From NCBI RefSeq assembly GCF_001205715.1, contig NZ_AQQZ01000003.1:310001-374000 (forward strand): a DNA stretch of 64,000 nt. The letters are read 5' to 3'. How positions within the stretch are numbered: position 1 is the stretch's first letter; each line of letters starts with the position of its first letter. Origin of the DNA: Pseudaestuariivita atlantica (GTDB lineage Bacteria > Pseudomonadota > Alphaproteobacteria > Rhodobacterales > Rhodobacteraceae). The position numbers and the translations under genes were made by a program. This document shows positions 47,897-56,382 of this stretch, in pieces. The notes under the pieces are model-generated. The model ran no database searches. It saw nothing but the letters and a program-made list of their open reading frames with translations, and had not been told where the DNA came from.

Positions 47897-48850
47897 TCAG
47901 CCTCCGCAAGCACCCAGCCTGTCGGCAAAGTCGCGCAAGAGCGATGGATAGAAACCGGGGCCCTGCGGGATATGCGCACCCAGCGGGTCAAGCTCGACGA
48001 TCGTGTAGGGCACAGCACCCAGCGCCGTGTCGATCAGCCCGATGCGGAACCCCGGTTCGGCCAAAACGCAAACGGGCGTCTCCCCCTGCATCCGAGCCGA
48101 GACTTCGGCGATGCCGCGCGCGCCCGGATCGGCCCCGGCGGCATCGATCAGAGAGGAGTCGATCTCGAAATCGTAGTGCACTTCGAGGTACTGGTAGGCG
48201 TCGTGATACGCGACGATTTCCACGTCGCCCAAGCCCGCGATACGCTCGCCCAGCGCGGTCGAGGCCGCTTCGATCTTTGCCTGCACCTCGCGCGCATTGG
48301 CGCGGTAGCGGTCCGCGTTGGCGGGATCGAGCCCGGCGAGGGCCTCGGCAATGGCGGCGGACCACAGAACGGCGTTGTCGGGGTCGAGCCATGCATGAGG
48401 GTCGGCATCGCCTTCGGCATGCATGTCGTTGTCGTCCTCGCCGTGATCGTTTTCATCATGCGGATCCTCGTCAGCATGATCGTCTTCGTCGTGTCCGTGC
48501 GAAGACCGGAATTCCAGAAGCTCCACCCCCGGCACGCCGGACAGGGACAGGGACACCGCATCTCCGGCAAGCGCCTCCGCTGCCTTTTCGAACGCGGGCG
48601 ACAGGCCAGAGCCGACCCAGACGACAAGGTCCGCCCGCGCGAGGTTTGCCGCCTGCGAGGGCCGCATCTGGTGGCCGTGCGGATCCTCGCCCGGCCCGAT
48701 CACCAGACCGGGCGTGCCGACCCCGTCCATGACGGCCGCGACAAGGCCGTGAACGGGCAGGATGTCCGTTGCGACCCGAGGCGCCTCTGCCATCGCAGGC
48801 GACCCGAATGCCACGAGCAATGCGCCCAGTGTTACCGCTGTGCCTTTCAT
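47897..48850 (-). CDS. znuA: Zinc ABC transporter substrate-binding protein
   Basis: Periplasmic Zn-binding protein, 317 residues. Signal peptide MKGTAVTLGALLVAFGSPAMAEA. The family His/Asp-rich loop HGHDEDDHADEDPHDENDHGEDDNDMHAEGDADPHAW is present, and zinc ligands His in the GHQMRPSQ region and in YHDAYQYL. Divergent from zur-znuC-znuB across a shared Zur box. 12 bases separate the box from its start codon. Confidence 0.95.
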   Translation of the reverse strand: MKGTAVTLGALLVAFGSPAMAEAPRVATDILPVHGLVAAVMDGVGTPGLVIGPGEDPHGHQMRPSQAANLARADLVVWVGSGLSPAFEKAAEALAGDAVSLSLSGVPGVELLEFRSSHGHDEDDHADEDPHDENDHGEDDNDMHAEGDADPHAWLDPDNAVLWSAAIAEALAGLDPANADRYRANAREVQAKIEAASTALGERIAGLGDVEIVAYHDAYQYLEVHYDFEIDSSLIDAAGADPGARGIAEVSARMQGETPVCVLAEPGFRIGLIDTALGAVPYTIVELDPLGAHIPQGPGFYPSLLRDFADRLGACGG

Positions 48851-48861
48851 CTGACCCTCAT

Positions 48862-48879
48862 GTTATGTTGTAACATAAC
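48862..48879. promoter_or_regulatory. Zur box between znuA and zur-znuCB
   Basis: GTTATGTTGTAACATAAC is an 8+2+8 palindrome (GTTATGTT / AACATAAC). It matches the Zur operator type known in alphaproteobacteria. A degenerate second copy, GTTATGACATATC at 48899-48911, is near the zur side. A TTGATA (48885-48890) with TATCAA 17 bases later could be the zur promoter. Confidence 0.85.
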
Positions 48880-48935
48880 GATGGTTGATAGACGTGACGT
48901 TATGACATATCAACCCCCAACCCGGAGGAAGGCGC

Positions 48936-49415
48936 ATGGACCCGATCGGATTCGCTCAACATGACCACGATACGTGCATCGCTGACGGCGTGTCGGCGGC
49001 AGAGCAGCGGTGCCGCGACGAAGGCCTGCAACTGACGCCCGTGCGCCGCCGGGTGCTGGAATTGCTGCTGGCCGAACACCGCGCGCTGGGTGCCTACGAC
49101 ATCCTCGACGTCCTGCGCGAGGAAGGGATGGGATCGCAACCGCCGGTGGCCTACCGCGCGCTCGATTTCCTCGTGACGCACGGCTTTGCCCACCGGATCG
49201 AGGCGCTGAACGCCTTCACCGCCTGCAACACCCCGAACGAGGCGCACGTGCCCGCGTTCCTGATCTGCCGCGACTGCAACAGCGTGCTGGAGGCCAAGAC
49301 ATCCCTGCCGCCCGGCGCATTGGCGCGAACGGCGACGGCCACGGGGTTCCGGATCGACCGCACGGTGGTCGAGGCGCAGGGCCTCTGCCCCTCCTGCCAG
49401 GACCTTCCCGCATGA
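48936..49415 (+). CDS. zur: Zinc uptake regulator Zur (Fur family)
   Basis: 159 residues. Winged helix LQLTPVRRRVLELLLAEHRALGAYDILDVL ... PPVAYRALDFLVTHGFAHRIE; zinc structural CxxC pairs CRDC and CPSC; and a His-rich sensor region NEAHVPAFLICRDC. Position in the znu cluster with a Zur box identifies it. It overlaps znuC by 4 bases (ATGA). Confidence 0.93.
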   Translation: MDPIGFAQHDHDTCIADGVSAAEQRCRDEGLQLTPVRRRVLELLLAEHRALGAYDILDVLREEGMGSQPPVAYRALDFLVTHGFAHRIEALNAFTACNTPNEAHVPAFLICRDCNSVLEAKTSLPPGALARTATATGFRIDRTVVEAQGLCPSCQDLPA

Positions 49416-50170
49416 GCCTGATCGCCGCCCGCAACCTCAGCGTCACGCTGAACGGCCACCGCGTGCTGCACGACGTGTCGATGGAAGTGGGGCGCGGCGA
49501 GATCGTGACCGTGGTCGGCCCGAACGGGTCCGGCAAGTCCACCCTACTGCGCGCGCTGATCGGCGCGGTCGAGACAAGCGGCGGCGTCGTGATGCGCGAC
49601 GCGGCCCTGCGCATCGGCTACGTCCCGCAGAAACTGCATATCGACCCCAGCCTGCCGCTGACGGCCGCGCGGTTCGTGGCGCTGTCGCCGGTCCGGCGCG
49701 GGCTTTCGGTTGGCGAGGCGCTCGACATGGCGGGTGCGGCGGGGCTTGAACGGCGGCAGATGGCCGACCTGTCCGGCGGCCAGTTCCAGCGCATCCTGAT
49801 GGCGCGCGCGTTGCGGTCCGACCCGGATATCCTGATCCTCGACGAACCGACGCAGGGCCTCGACCAGCCTGGATCGGCCGCGTTTTACGAATTACTGGAC
49901 GATCTGCGGCGCCGGCTGAATATAGGCGTGCTGATGGTCAGCCACGAATTGCACGTGGTCATGGCCGCATCGGACCGGGTGATCTGCCTCAATGGCCACG
50001 TCTGCTGTGCGGGCGCCCCGGCGCATGTGGCGACCGCCCCGGAGTACCGCGCGCTGTTCGGATCGGGCACGCGGGGGGCGCTGGCGCTTTACCGGCATGA
50101 CCACGATCACGATCACGACCATCACCACCACGATCACGATCACGAACCGTCGGACGAGGCGGCGGGGTGA
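49412..50170 (+). CDS. znuC: Zinc ABC transporter ATP-binding protein
   Basis: 252 residues: Walker A VGPNGSGKST, signature LSGGQFQR, Walker B ILILDEPTQGLD, H-loop VSHELHVV. Unusual C-terminal His/Asp tail (HDHDHDHDHHHHDHDH) typical of ZnuC, possibly binding zinc. Overlaps zur upstream and znuB downstream (GTGA). Confidence 0.95.
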   Translation: MSLIAARNLSVTLNGHRVLHDVSMEVGRGEIVTVVGPNGSGKSTLLRALIGAVETSGGVVMRDAALRIGYVPQKLHIDPSLPLTAARFVALSPVRRGLSVGEALDMAGAAGLERRQMADLSGGQFQRILMARALRSDPDILILDEPTQGLDQPGSAAFYELLDDLRRRLNIGVLMVSHELHVVMAASDRVICLNGHVCCAGAPAHVATAPEYRALFGSGTRGALALYRHDHDHDHDHHHHDHDHEPSDEAAG

Positions 50171-50961
50171 GCCTGTTCGACGACTTCCTGCTGCGCGCCA
50201 CCCTCGCGGGCATCGGCGTTGCCATCGCCGCGGCCCCCGTGGGGTGTTTCGTGGTCTGGCGGCGCATGGCCTATTTCGGAGACGCCACGGCGCATGCCTC
50301 GCTGATGGGGGTCGCTTTGGCGCTTGCCACCGACCTGCCGGTCTTTGCCGGCGCGCTTGTCGCGTCCATCGCCATGGCCGGAGCCGTCGCCGCGCTGGCA
50401 GGCCGGCAGGTGCCCAGCGACACGCTGCTGGGTGTTCTGGCCCATTCGGCCCTTGCGCTTGGCCTCGTCGCCGCCGCGCTTGTGCCCGGTGTGCGCGTCG
50501 ACCTTGCCGCCTACCTCTTCGGCGACATCCTTGCCGTGAACCAGTGGGACCTTGCGGTGATCTGGGGCGGGGCCGCGCTCATCTCCGCCCTGCTGGCATG
50601 GCGCTGGAACGCGTTGCTGACCATCACGCTCAATCCCGACCTCGCGCAGGCCGACGGGATCTCTCCTCCGCGTGACAGCCTTGCCCTGACGCTGGCGCTG
50701 GCCTGTCTCGTCGCGGTTGCGATCAAGGTGGTGGGCGTGCTGCTGATCGTGGCGCTGTTGCTGATCCCGGCGGCAGCCGCGCGCCCATTCGCCGCGACGC
50801 CCGAACGCATGGCGCTGATCGCGGCAGGGATCGGCGCGGCGTCGGCGGTGCTTGGGCTGCAATTATCGCTCGCGCTCGACACGCCGCCGGGGCCGTCGAT
50901 CGTCTGCGTCGCCGCTGGCCTGTTCGTGGTATCTCGCAGCCTCCGTGCCCTCGCCCCTTGA
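50167..50961 (+). CDS. znuB: Zinc ABC transporter permease
   Basis: 264 residues, about eight membrane helices. Family blocks FVVWRRMAYFGDATAHASLMGVALAL, ..YLFGDILAVN and GVLLIVALLLIPAAAARPFA. GTG start overlaps the znuC stop. 49 bases downstream begins the UPF0261 gene with no terminator visible. Confidence 0.95.
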   Translation: MSLFDDFLLRATLAGIGVAIAAAPVGCFVVWRRMAYFGDATAHASLMGVALALATDLPVFAGALVASIAMAGAVAALAGRQVPSDTLLGVLAHSALALGLVAAALVPGVRVDLAAYLFGDILAVNQWDLAVIWGGAALISALLAWRWNALLTITLNPDLAQADGISPPRDSLALTLALACLVAVAIKVVGVLLIVALLLIPAAAARPFAATPERMALIAAGIGAASAVLGLQLSLALDTPPGPSIVCVAAGLFVVSRSLRALAP

Positions 50962-51010
50962 CGCCACATGGCCCGCGGCGGACGATCCGCGCCACCGCAG
51001 GGAGGGGTAC

Positions 51011-52261
51011 ATGACGGACCGCACGATTCTGGTGATCGGCACCTACGACACCAAGAACGACGAACTGGCCTACGTGGCAGAGCGCATCGCATCGCAGGGC
51101 GGCGGCGTCCTGTCGATGGATGTGAGCGTTCTGGGCGACCCGGAAGACCCCTGCGACATCTCCAAACACGATGTGGCCCGCGCCGCGGGCAGCACCATCG
51201 AAGAGGCCATCGCGGCGGGGGACGAGAACCACGCGATGCAGATCATGGCGCGCGGCGCGGTCGCACTTGCCACCGAATTGCAGCGCGCGGGCCGGATGCA
51301 CGGGGTCCTGATCCTTGGCGGCAGCATGGGCACCGACCTTGCGCTCGACGTCTGCCAGGCCTTGCCGCTGGGCGTGCCGAAATACGTTGTGTCGACGGTC
51401 GCGTTTTCCCCCATCATCCCGGCCGACCGCCTGTCGCCCGACATCCAGATGATCCTGTGGGCGGGCGGGCTGTATGGCCTGAACGCGATCTGCAAATCGT
51501 CGCTGTCGCAGGCCGCGGGCGCGGTGCTGGGCGCCGCGCGGGCGGTGGAGGCACCGGCGGCGGAACGCCCCGTCGTCGGAATGACGTCGCTCGGATCATC
51601 CTGCCTGCGCTACATGAAATTCCTCAAACCGGCGCTGGAAGACCGCGGGTTCGAGGTCGCGATCTTTCACGCCACCGGCATGGGCGGGATGGCCTTCGAA
51701 CGGATCGCGCGGGCGGGCGGGTTCGCCTGCGTGATGGATTTCGCGCTGCCCGAACTGGGCAACCTGATGGCCGGGTCCGTGGTCAATGCCGGGCAGGACC
51801 GGCTGACCAATGCGGGCCGCGCCGGCATCCCGCAGATCGTCGCCCCCGGTTGCCTCGACCTGATCGACTTCGCGGGCTGGCAGGACGTGCCCGAGGCCTA
51901 TGCCGACCGCCCCTTCCACGCCCATAACCGCCTGATCAAAAGCTCGGCCCTGTCCCCCGACGAGCGGCGGGAGACCGCGCGGGAGATCGCCCGCCGCCTC
52001 TCCCCCGCCACCGCGCCGGTGCACGTGCTGATGCCGCTTGGCGGGGTGGAGGAATGGGACAAGCCCGGAGAGCCCGCGCACGACCCCGAGGGCCTCGCCG
52101 CCTTTACCAACGAGATGCGCCGCGCCATGCAGCCGCCCCTCGCCTTCAGCGAGGTCGACGCGCATATCAACCACGCCGCCTTTGCCGATGCCGCGCTGGC
52201 CGTCTTCGACGCATGGGTCGCGGATGGCACGGTATCCACCAACGTGAAAGCAGACGCATGA
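51011..52261 (+). CDS. Tm-1-like ATP-binding domain protein (UPF0261)
   Basis: 416 residues. Family blocks IGTYDTKNDELAYVAERIASQGGGVLSMDVS and GTDLALDVCQALPLGVPKYVVSTVAFSP, TSLGSSCLRYMKFLKPALEDRGFEVAIFHATGMGGMAFERI, and IDFAGWQDVPEAYADRPFHAHNRLIKSS. Members are usually found with a PEP-hydrolase-like partner; none is here. Instead it is followed directly by an iron-type alcohol dehydrogenase (ATGA overlap). Function unknown; the partners suggest a small catabolic operon. It may be read from the zinc operon upstream. Confidence 0.85.
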   Translation: MTDRTILVIGTYDTKNDELAYVAERIASQGGGVLSMDVSVLGDPEDPCDISKHDVARAAGSTIEEAIAAGDENHAMQIMARGAVALATELQRAGRMHGVLILGGSMGTDLALDVCQALPLGVPKYVVSTVAFSPIIPADRLSPDIQMILWAGGLYGLNAICKSSLSQAAGAVLGAARAVEAPAAERPVVGMTSLGSSCLRYMKFLKPALEDRGFEVAIFHATGMGGMAFERIARAGGFACVMDFALPELGNLMAGSVVNAGQDRLTNAGRAGIPQIVAPGCLDLIDFAGWQDVPEAYADRPFHAHNRLIKSSALSPDERRETAREIARRLSPATAPVHVLMPLGGVEEWDKPGEPAHDPEGLAAFTNEMRRAMQPPLAFSEVDAHINHAAFADAALAVFDAWVADGTVSTNVKADA

Positions 52262-53403
52262 CCCTTGTCGCCAACTGGTCCTATCCCACCGCGATCCGGT
52301 TCGGGGCCGGACGGATCGCCGAACTGCCCGCCGCCTGTGCCGAGACCGGGATGAAACGCCCCCTGCTTGTCACCGATCGCGGGCTGGCCAACCAGGCGAT
52401 CACGCAAGCCGCGCTTGACCACCTTGAACAGGCGGGGCTGGGACGCGCGCTGTTCGCCGAGGTCGATCCCAACCCGACCGAGGCAAACCTTTCTGCCGGG
52501 ATCGAGGCCTACCGCGCGGGCGGCCATGACGGCGTCGTGGCGTTCGGCGGGGGATCGGGGCTCGACCTTGGCAAGCTGATCGCCTTCATGGCCGGGCAGA
52601 CGCGCCCGGTCTGGGATTTCGAGGATATCGGCGACTGGTGGACGCGCGCGGATGCCGGGGCCATCGCGCCCATCGTCGCGGTTCCCACGACCGCCGGGAC
52701 AGGGTCCGAAGTCGGGCGCGCAAGCGTTCTGACCAATGCGGAGAGCGCCGAGAAGAAGATCATCTTCCACCCCCGCATCCTGCCCCGCGTCGTGATCTGC
52801 GATCCCGAACTGACCGTCGGCCTGCCCCCGGCGCTGACGGCGGGCACGGGCCTTGATGCCTTCGCGCACTGCGTGGAGGCCTTCTCTTCCCCGCATTACC
52901 ACCCGATGAGCCAGGGCATCGCGGTCGAAGGGATGCGGCTGGTGATCGAGAACCTGCCCCGCGCCTACGCGAACCCAAGTGACCTGGAAGCGCGCGGCCA
53001 CATGATGAGCGCGGCGATGATGGGCGCGACGGCCTTCCAGAAGGGGCTGGGCGCGATCCACGCGCTCAGCCACCCGGTCGGGGCACAGCACCACACCCAT
53101 CACGGGACGACGAACGCCATCTGCATGCCCGCCGTCCTGCGCCTGAACGCCCCGGCGATCCAAGAGCGGTTCGACGCGGTCACCGGATACCTTGGCATCG
53201 AGGGCGGGTTCGATGGGTTCCGCGCCTTCGTCGACCGGTTCAACGCCGATCTGGGGATCCCGGAACGGCTTGGCGCGCTTGGCGTGACCGATCCGGACCT
53301 CGACAGGCTGGTAGACAGCGCGCTGCGCGATCCAAGCTGCGGCGGCAACCCCGTGACCCTGACCAAGGAGAACGTCCGCGCCCTGTTCGAAGCGGTGTTG
53401 TGA
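52258..53403 (+). CDS. Iron-containing alcohol dehydrogenase
   Basis: Group III alcohol dehydrogenase, 381 residues. NAD-binding FGGGSGLDLGK (GGGS motif), TTAGTGSEVG, and the metal ligands His in GLDAFAHCVEAF and in HALSHPVGAQHHTHHGTTNA, plus the preceding Asp. The full active site is present. Co-translated with the UPF0261 gene. Substrate unknown; a short alcohol, aldehyde or hydroxy acid is likely. Confidence 0.92.
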   Translation: MTLVANWSYPTAIRFGAGRIAELPAACAETGMKRPLLVTDRGLANQAITQAALDHLEQAGLGRALFAEVDPNPTEANLSAGIEAYRAGGHDGVVAFGGGSGLDLGKLIAFMAGQTRPVWDFEDIGDWWTRADAGAIAPIVAVPTTAGTGSEVGRASVLTNAESAEKKIIFHPRILPRVVICDPELTVGLPPALTAGTGLDAFAHCVEAFSSPHYHPMSQGIAVEGMRLVIENLPRAYANPSDLEARGHMMSAAMMGATAFQKGLGAIHALSHPVGAQHHTHHGTTNAICMPAVLRLNAPAIQERFDAVTGYLGIEGGFDGFRAFVDRFNADLGIPERLGALGVTDPDLDRLVDSALRDPSCGGNPVTLTKENVRALFEAVL

Positions 53404-53436
53404 CACCCGCCCGTCCGGGCGTGTTTCCGGCAGGTC
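53404..53436. terminator. Convergent hairpin
   Basis: CGCCCG (53408-53413) pairs with CGGGCG (53416-53421), followed on the plus strand by GTGTTT. It separates the ADH and phnF genes. Confidence 0.55.
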
Positions 53437-54165
53437 TCACCGATCCTCGATGGTCAGGGTGACCCGGTCGCCCGCGAAATAGGTCCGTCCATACTCCACC
53501 GGGCGCGTCTTGGCATCGACGTTGAGACTGGTCGACCGCAGAAGCGGCGCCCCTTCGGTAACCTGCAGATGCAGCGCCTGCGTGGCGTCCGCCCGCACAG
53601 CCGTCAGCCGGGTCGAGGCGCGGGTGTAATCGGCAACGCCCGCGCGTGAAAGCGCCTCGGTCACGCTGCTTGTCTCTTGCAGCGCCGCGTCGATTCCGGC
53701 GAGCCGGTCGAGCGGGAAGAGGCTTTGAAACAGGGCGATCGGCTGGCCGTCGGCCAGCGACAGCCCGTGATAGGCGCAGACGGGCGCGCCCGTCCCGATC
53801 CCCAGCGCAGAGGCTTCGCCCTGCGTCGCCACCCGCCTTTCGATCTGCAGGACACGTTTTTCCGGCTGCCGCCCGGCGGCGAGAAGGTTTTCGTGGAACC
53901 GGACCCGGCGGTTGATCGGGTATTCGGTCGGCCGGGCCGCCACGAACGCGCCCGACCCGCGACGGGTGCGCACCAGCCCTTCCTCGACCAGGTGTGCCAT
54001 GGCGTGACGCACCGTGTGCCGGTTGACGCCGAAACGCTCGGCCAGCGCGGCCTCGGTCGGCAACCTGTCGCCGGGCATGTACCGCCCTTCGGACAGGTCG
54101 ATGCGCAGGGCCGTGGCGATGGCCTGCCAGACCGGCGTCCGGCGCGGTTTGCTCGTGTCTTTCAT
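53437..54165 (-). CDS. phnF: Phosphonate metabolism transcriptional regulator PhnF
   Basis: GntR/HutC-subfamily repressor, 242 residues. N-terminal wHTH DRLPTEAALAERFGVNRHTVRHAMAHLVEEGLVRTRRGSGAFV; C-terminal UTRA ligand domain ...GTGAPVCAYHGLSLADGQPIALFQSLFPLDRL. Divergent from phnG; controls the phn operon in response to a phosphonate-related ligand. Confidence 0.9.
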   Translation of the reverse strand: MKDTSKPRRTPVWQAIATALRIDLSEGRYMPGDRLPTEAALAERFGVNRHTVRHAMAHLVEEGLVRTRRGSGAFVAARPTEYPINRRVRFHENLLAAGRQPEKRVLQIERRVATQGEASALGIGTGAPVCAYHGLSLADGQPIALFQSLFPLDRLAGIDAALQETSSVTEALSRAGVADYTRASTRLTAVRADATQALHLQVTEGAPLLRSTSLNVDAKTRPVEYGRTYFAGDRVTLTIEDR

Positions 54166-54212
54166 GGATCCGAAATTCCGGGGTGTTCGCGGGCGGTGGG
54201 TCTGCTAGAATA

Positions 54213-54228
54213 TGTATAGTTGTATAGT
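54213..54228. promoter_or_regulatory. Tandem TGTATAGT x2, candidate PhnF operator and phnG -10
   Basis: Two perfect head-to-tail copies of TGTATAGT. Each contains a TATAGT hexamer close to the -10 consensus, and the second is 20 bases before the likely phnG start codon. HutC-type operators are often GT-TAGAC-type, so the identity with PhnF is a guess from position. Confidence 0.45.
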
Positions 54229-54247
54229 AATGCGCGAAGTTGTCGAG

Positions 54248-54694
54248 ATGGAAGATCACACGTCGGCACGCCAGGGCTGGATGGGACTTCTGGCGAAGGC
54301 TCCCGAAGGCCGCATTGCCGAGCTTCTGGATGCACGGGGGGACCGGCCCGGCCATGACTGGCTGCGCGCACCGGAGATCGGCAGCGTCATGGTGCGGGGC
54401 CGCACCGGCGGGACCGGCGCGCCGTTCAACCTTGGCGAGATGACGGTGACGCGCTGTACCCTGAAACTCGCCAGTGGCGAGGTCGGCCACGGCTACGTGC
54501 AGGGGCGGCGCAAGGCCTGTGCGACCGCTGCTGCGCTGGTCGACGCCCTGATGCAGACCGAGTGCGCCGATGCGATCCGCCGCGCGGTGCTGGTCCCGCT
54601 GGACGAGGAACAGGCCGCCCGGCGCGCGACCCGCGCCTCCAAGGCCGCCGCGACGAAAGTGGATTTCTTCACGATGGTTCGGGGGGAGGATTGA
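54248..54694 (+). CDS. phnG: C-P lyase subunit PhnG
   Basis: 148 residues. Core ARQGWMGLLAKAPEGRIAELLDARGDRPGHDWLRAPEIGSVMVRGRTGGTGAPFNLGEMTVTRCTLKLASGEVGHGYVQGRRKACATAAALVDAL is characteristic. Part of the PhnGHIJ complex that makes ribosyl methylphosphonate triphosphate. Upstream ATG at 54230 is also possible. Ends overlapping phnH (TGATG). Confidence 0.92.
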   Translation: MEDHTSARQGWMGLLAKAPEGRIAELLDARGDRPGHDWLRAPEIGSVMVRGRTGGTGAPFNLGEMTVTRCTLKLASGEVGHGYVQGRRKACATAAALVDALMQTECADAIRRAVLVPLDEEQAARRATRASKAAATKVDFFTMVRGED

Positions 54695-55257
54695 TGATCG
54701 CCGATGCCCTTGCCGGTGGTTTCGCCGATCCCGCCATCGACGCCGCGCATGCCTTTCGTGCGGTGATGGACGCCATGGCCCGCCCCGGCACGATCCGGCC
54801 CGTCGCGGGCGCGGAGCCTCCCGCGCCATTGTCGCCCGCCGCCGGGGCCGTCCTGCTAACGCTGTGCGATACCGATACGCCGCTGCACCTTGCAGGCAGT
54901 CTCGATGACGCCGACGTCCGGGCGTGGATCGCGTTCCACATCGGCGCGCCTATCGTCGGGTCGGACACCTGCACCTTTGCCTGCGGAAGCTGGGCGGACC
55001 TTGTTCCGCTGTCACGCTACTCCACTGGCACACCAGAATACCCCGACCGGTCCGCGACCCTGATCGTGGAGGTGCCGGAGTTGACCAATGACGGTGCAGT
55101 TCTGATGGGACCGGGCATCCGGGACCGCGCGCACCTGTCCCTGCCCGAAAAAGATGCCTTCCGCGCCAATGCGCGGGCCTATCCGCTGGGGCTCGATTTC
55201 ATCTTCACCAGCGGCACGCGGATCGCCGCCCTGCCCCGATCGACGGAGGTGCTGTGA
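54694..55257 (+). CDS. phnH: C-P lyase subunit PhnH
   Basis: 187 residues. Blocks FADPAIDAAHAFRAVMDAMARPGTIRPVA, ALLTLCDTDTPLHL and TLIVEVPEL, ..GPGIRDRAHLSLP. PhnH is a PLP-transferase-like fold with no catalytic Lys, acting in the PhnGHI complex. ATG overlaps phnG stop; the next start follows the stop directly. Confidence 0.93.
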   Translation: MIADALAGGFADPAIDAAHAFRAVMDAMARPGTIRPVAGAEPPAPLSPAAGAVLLTLCDTDTPLHLAGSLDDADVRAWIAFHIGAPIVGSDTCTFACGSWADLVPLSRYSTGTPEYPDRSATLIVEVPELTNDGAVLMGPGIRDRAHLSLPEKDAFRANARAYPLGLDFIFTSGTRIAALPRSTEVL

Positions 55258-56382
55258 ATGTACGTTGCGGTGAAGGGCGGCGAGCAGGCGATCGGGAACG
55301 CCCATGCGTGGCTGGCCGAGGAACGCCGCGGCGATCCAGCGGTCGCCGAACTGGGCATCGCGCAAATCCGCGAACAACTGGCGCAGGCGGTGAACCGGGT
55401 GATGGCGGAAGGATCGCTGTATGATCCCGACCTCGCCGCGCTGGCGATCAAGCAGGCGCGGGGCGACCTGATCGAGGCGATCTTCCTTTTGCGCGCCTAT
55501 CGCACGACCCTGCCGCGGTTCGGCGCGTCGCGGCCCGTGGACACGGCCGACATGGCCTGCGACCGCCGCATCTCGGCCACGTTCAAGGACGTGCCCGGCG
55601 GGCAGGTTCTGGGCCCGACCTTTGACTACACGCACCGTTTGCTCGACTTCAAACTGGCCGCCGAGGGCGAGGTGCCGCCCGCCCCCGAACGCGATCCGGC
55701 CACCGGCCCGGTGCCGCATGTCACCGGGTTCCTGAACCGCGAGGGGCTGATCGAGGAGGAACCGGGGGTCGATACCATCCCGCCCGACCTGACGCGCGAG
55801 CCGCTGGAGATGCCCGCCGGTCGCCCGCTGCGGCTGCAATCGCTTTCGCGCGCGGATGAGGGGTTCGTGCTGTCGATGGCCTATTCGACCCAGCGCGGAT
55901 ACGCCCGCAACCACGCCTTTGTCGGCGAATTGCGGATCGGGGCGGTTGCGGTCGAGATGGACGTGCCCGAACTGGGCTTCGCCATCGAGATCGGCGAGAT
56001 CACCCTGACCGAATGCGAGACCGTCAACCAGTTCACCGGGTCGAAATCGGAACCGCCGCAATTCACGCGCGGCTACGGGCTGGTCTTTGGCCAGACGGAG
56101 CGCAAGGCCATTTCCATGGCGCTGGTGGACCGCGCGCTGCGCTGGGAGGAGTTGGGCGAGGATTTCGAAGGCGCTCCGGCTCAGGATGCGGAATTCGTGC
56201 TGTCCCATGCCGACAACATTCAGGCCACGGGGTTCCTCGAACATATCAAGCTGCCGCATTACGTCGATTTCCAGGCCGAGCTGGAACTGGTGCGCAAGCT
56301 GCGCCGCGAGGCGGAGGAGGTGCGCTCATCCGCCCTGATGGGCGGCCTCGCCAGCCATGACGGGCAGGAGGCGGCGGAATGA
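55258..56382 (+). CDS. phnI: C-P lyase subunit PhnI
   Basis: 374 residues. Nucleosidase-type step: swaps adenine of ATP for the phosphonate. Typical blocks AVKGGEQAIGNAHAWLAEERRGD at the start, RRISATFKDVPGGQVLGPTFDYTHRLLDF, and SMAYSTQRGYARNHAFVGELRIG, LGFAIEIGEITLTECETVNQFTG. ATG directly follows the phnH stop. Ends overlapping phnJ by 4 bases. Confidence 0.95.
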   Translation: MYVAVKGGEQAIGNAHAWLAEERRGDPAVAELGIAQIREQLAQAVNRVMAEGSLYDPDLAALAIKQARGDLIEAIFLLRAYRTTLPRFGASRPVDTADMACDRRISATFKDVPGGQVLGPTFDYTHRLLDFKLAAEGEVPPAPERDPATGPVPHVTGFLNREGLIEEEPGVDTIPPDLTREPLEMPAGRPLRLQSLSRADEGFVLSMAYSTQRGYARNHAFVGELRIGAVAVEMDVPELGFAIEIGEITLTECETVNQFTGSKSEPPQFTRGYGLVFGQTERKAISMALVDRALRWEELGEDFEGAPAQDAEFVLSHADNIQATGFLEHIKLPHYVDFQAELELVRKLRREAEEVRSSALMGGLASHDGQEAAE

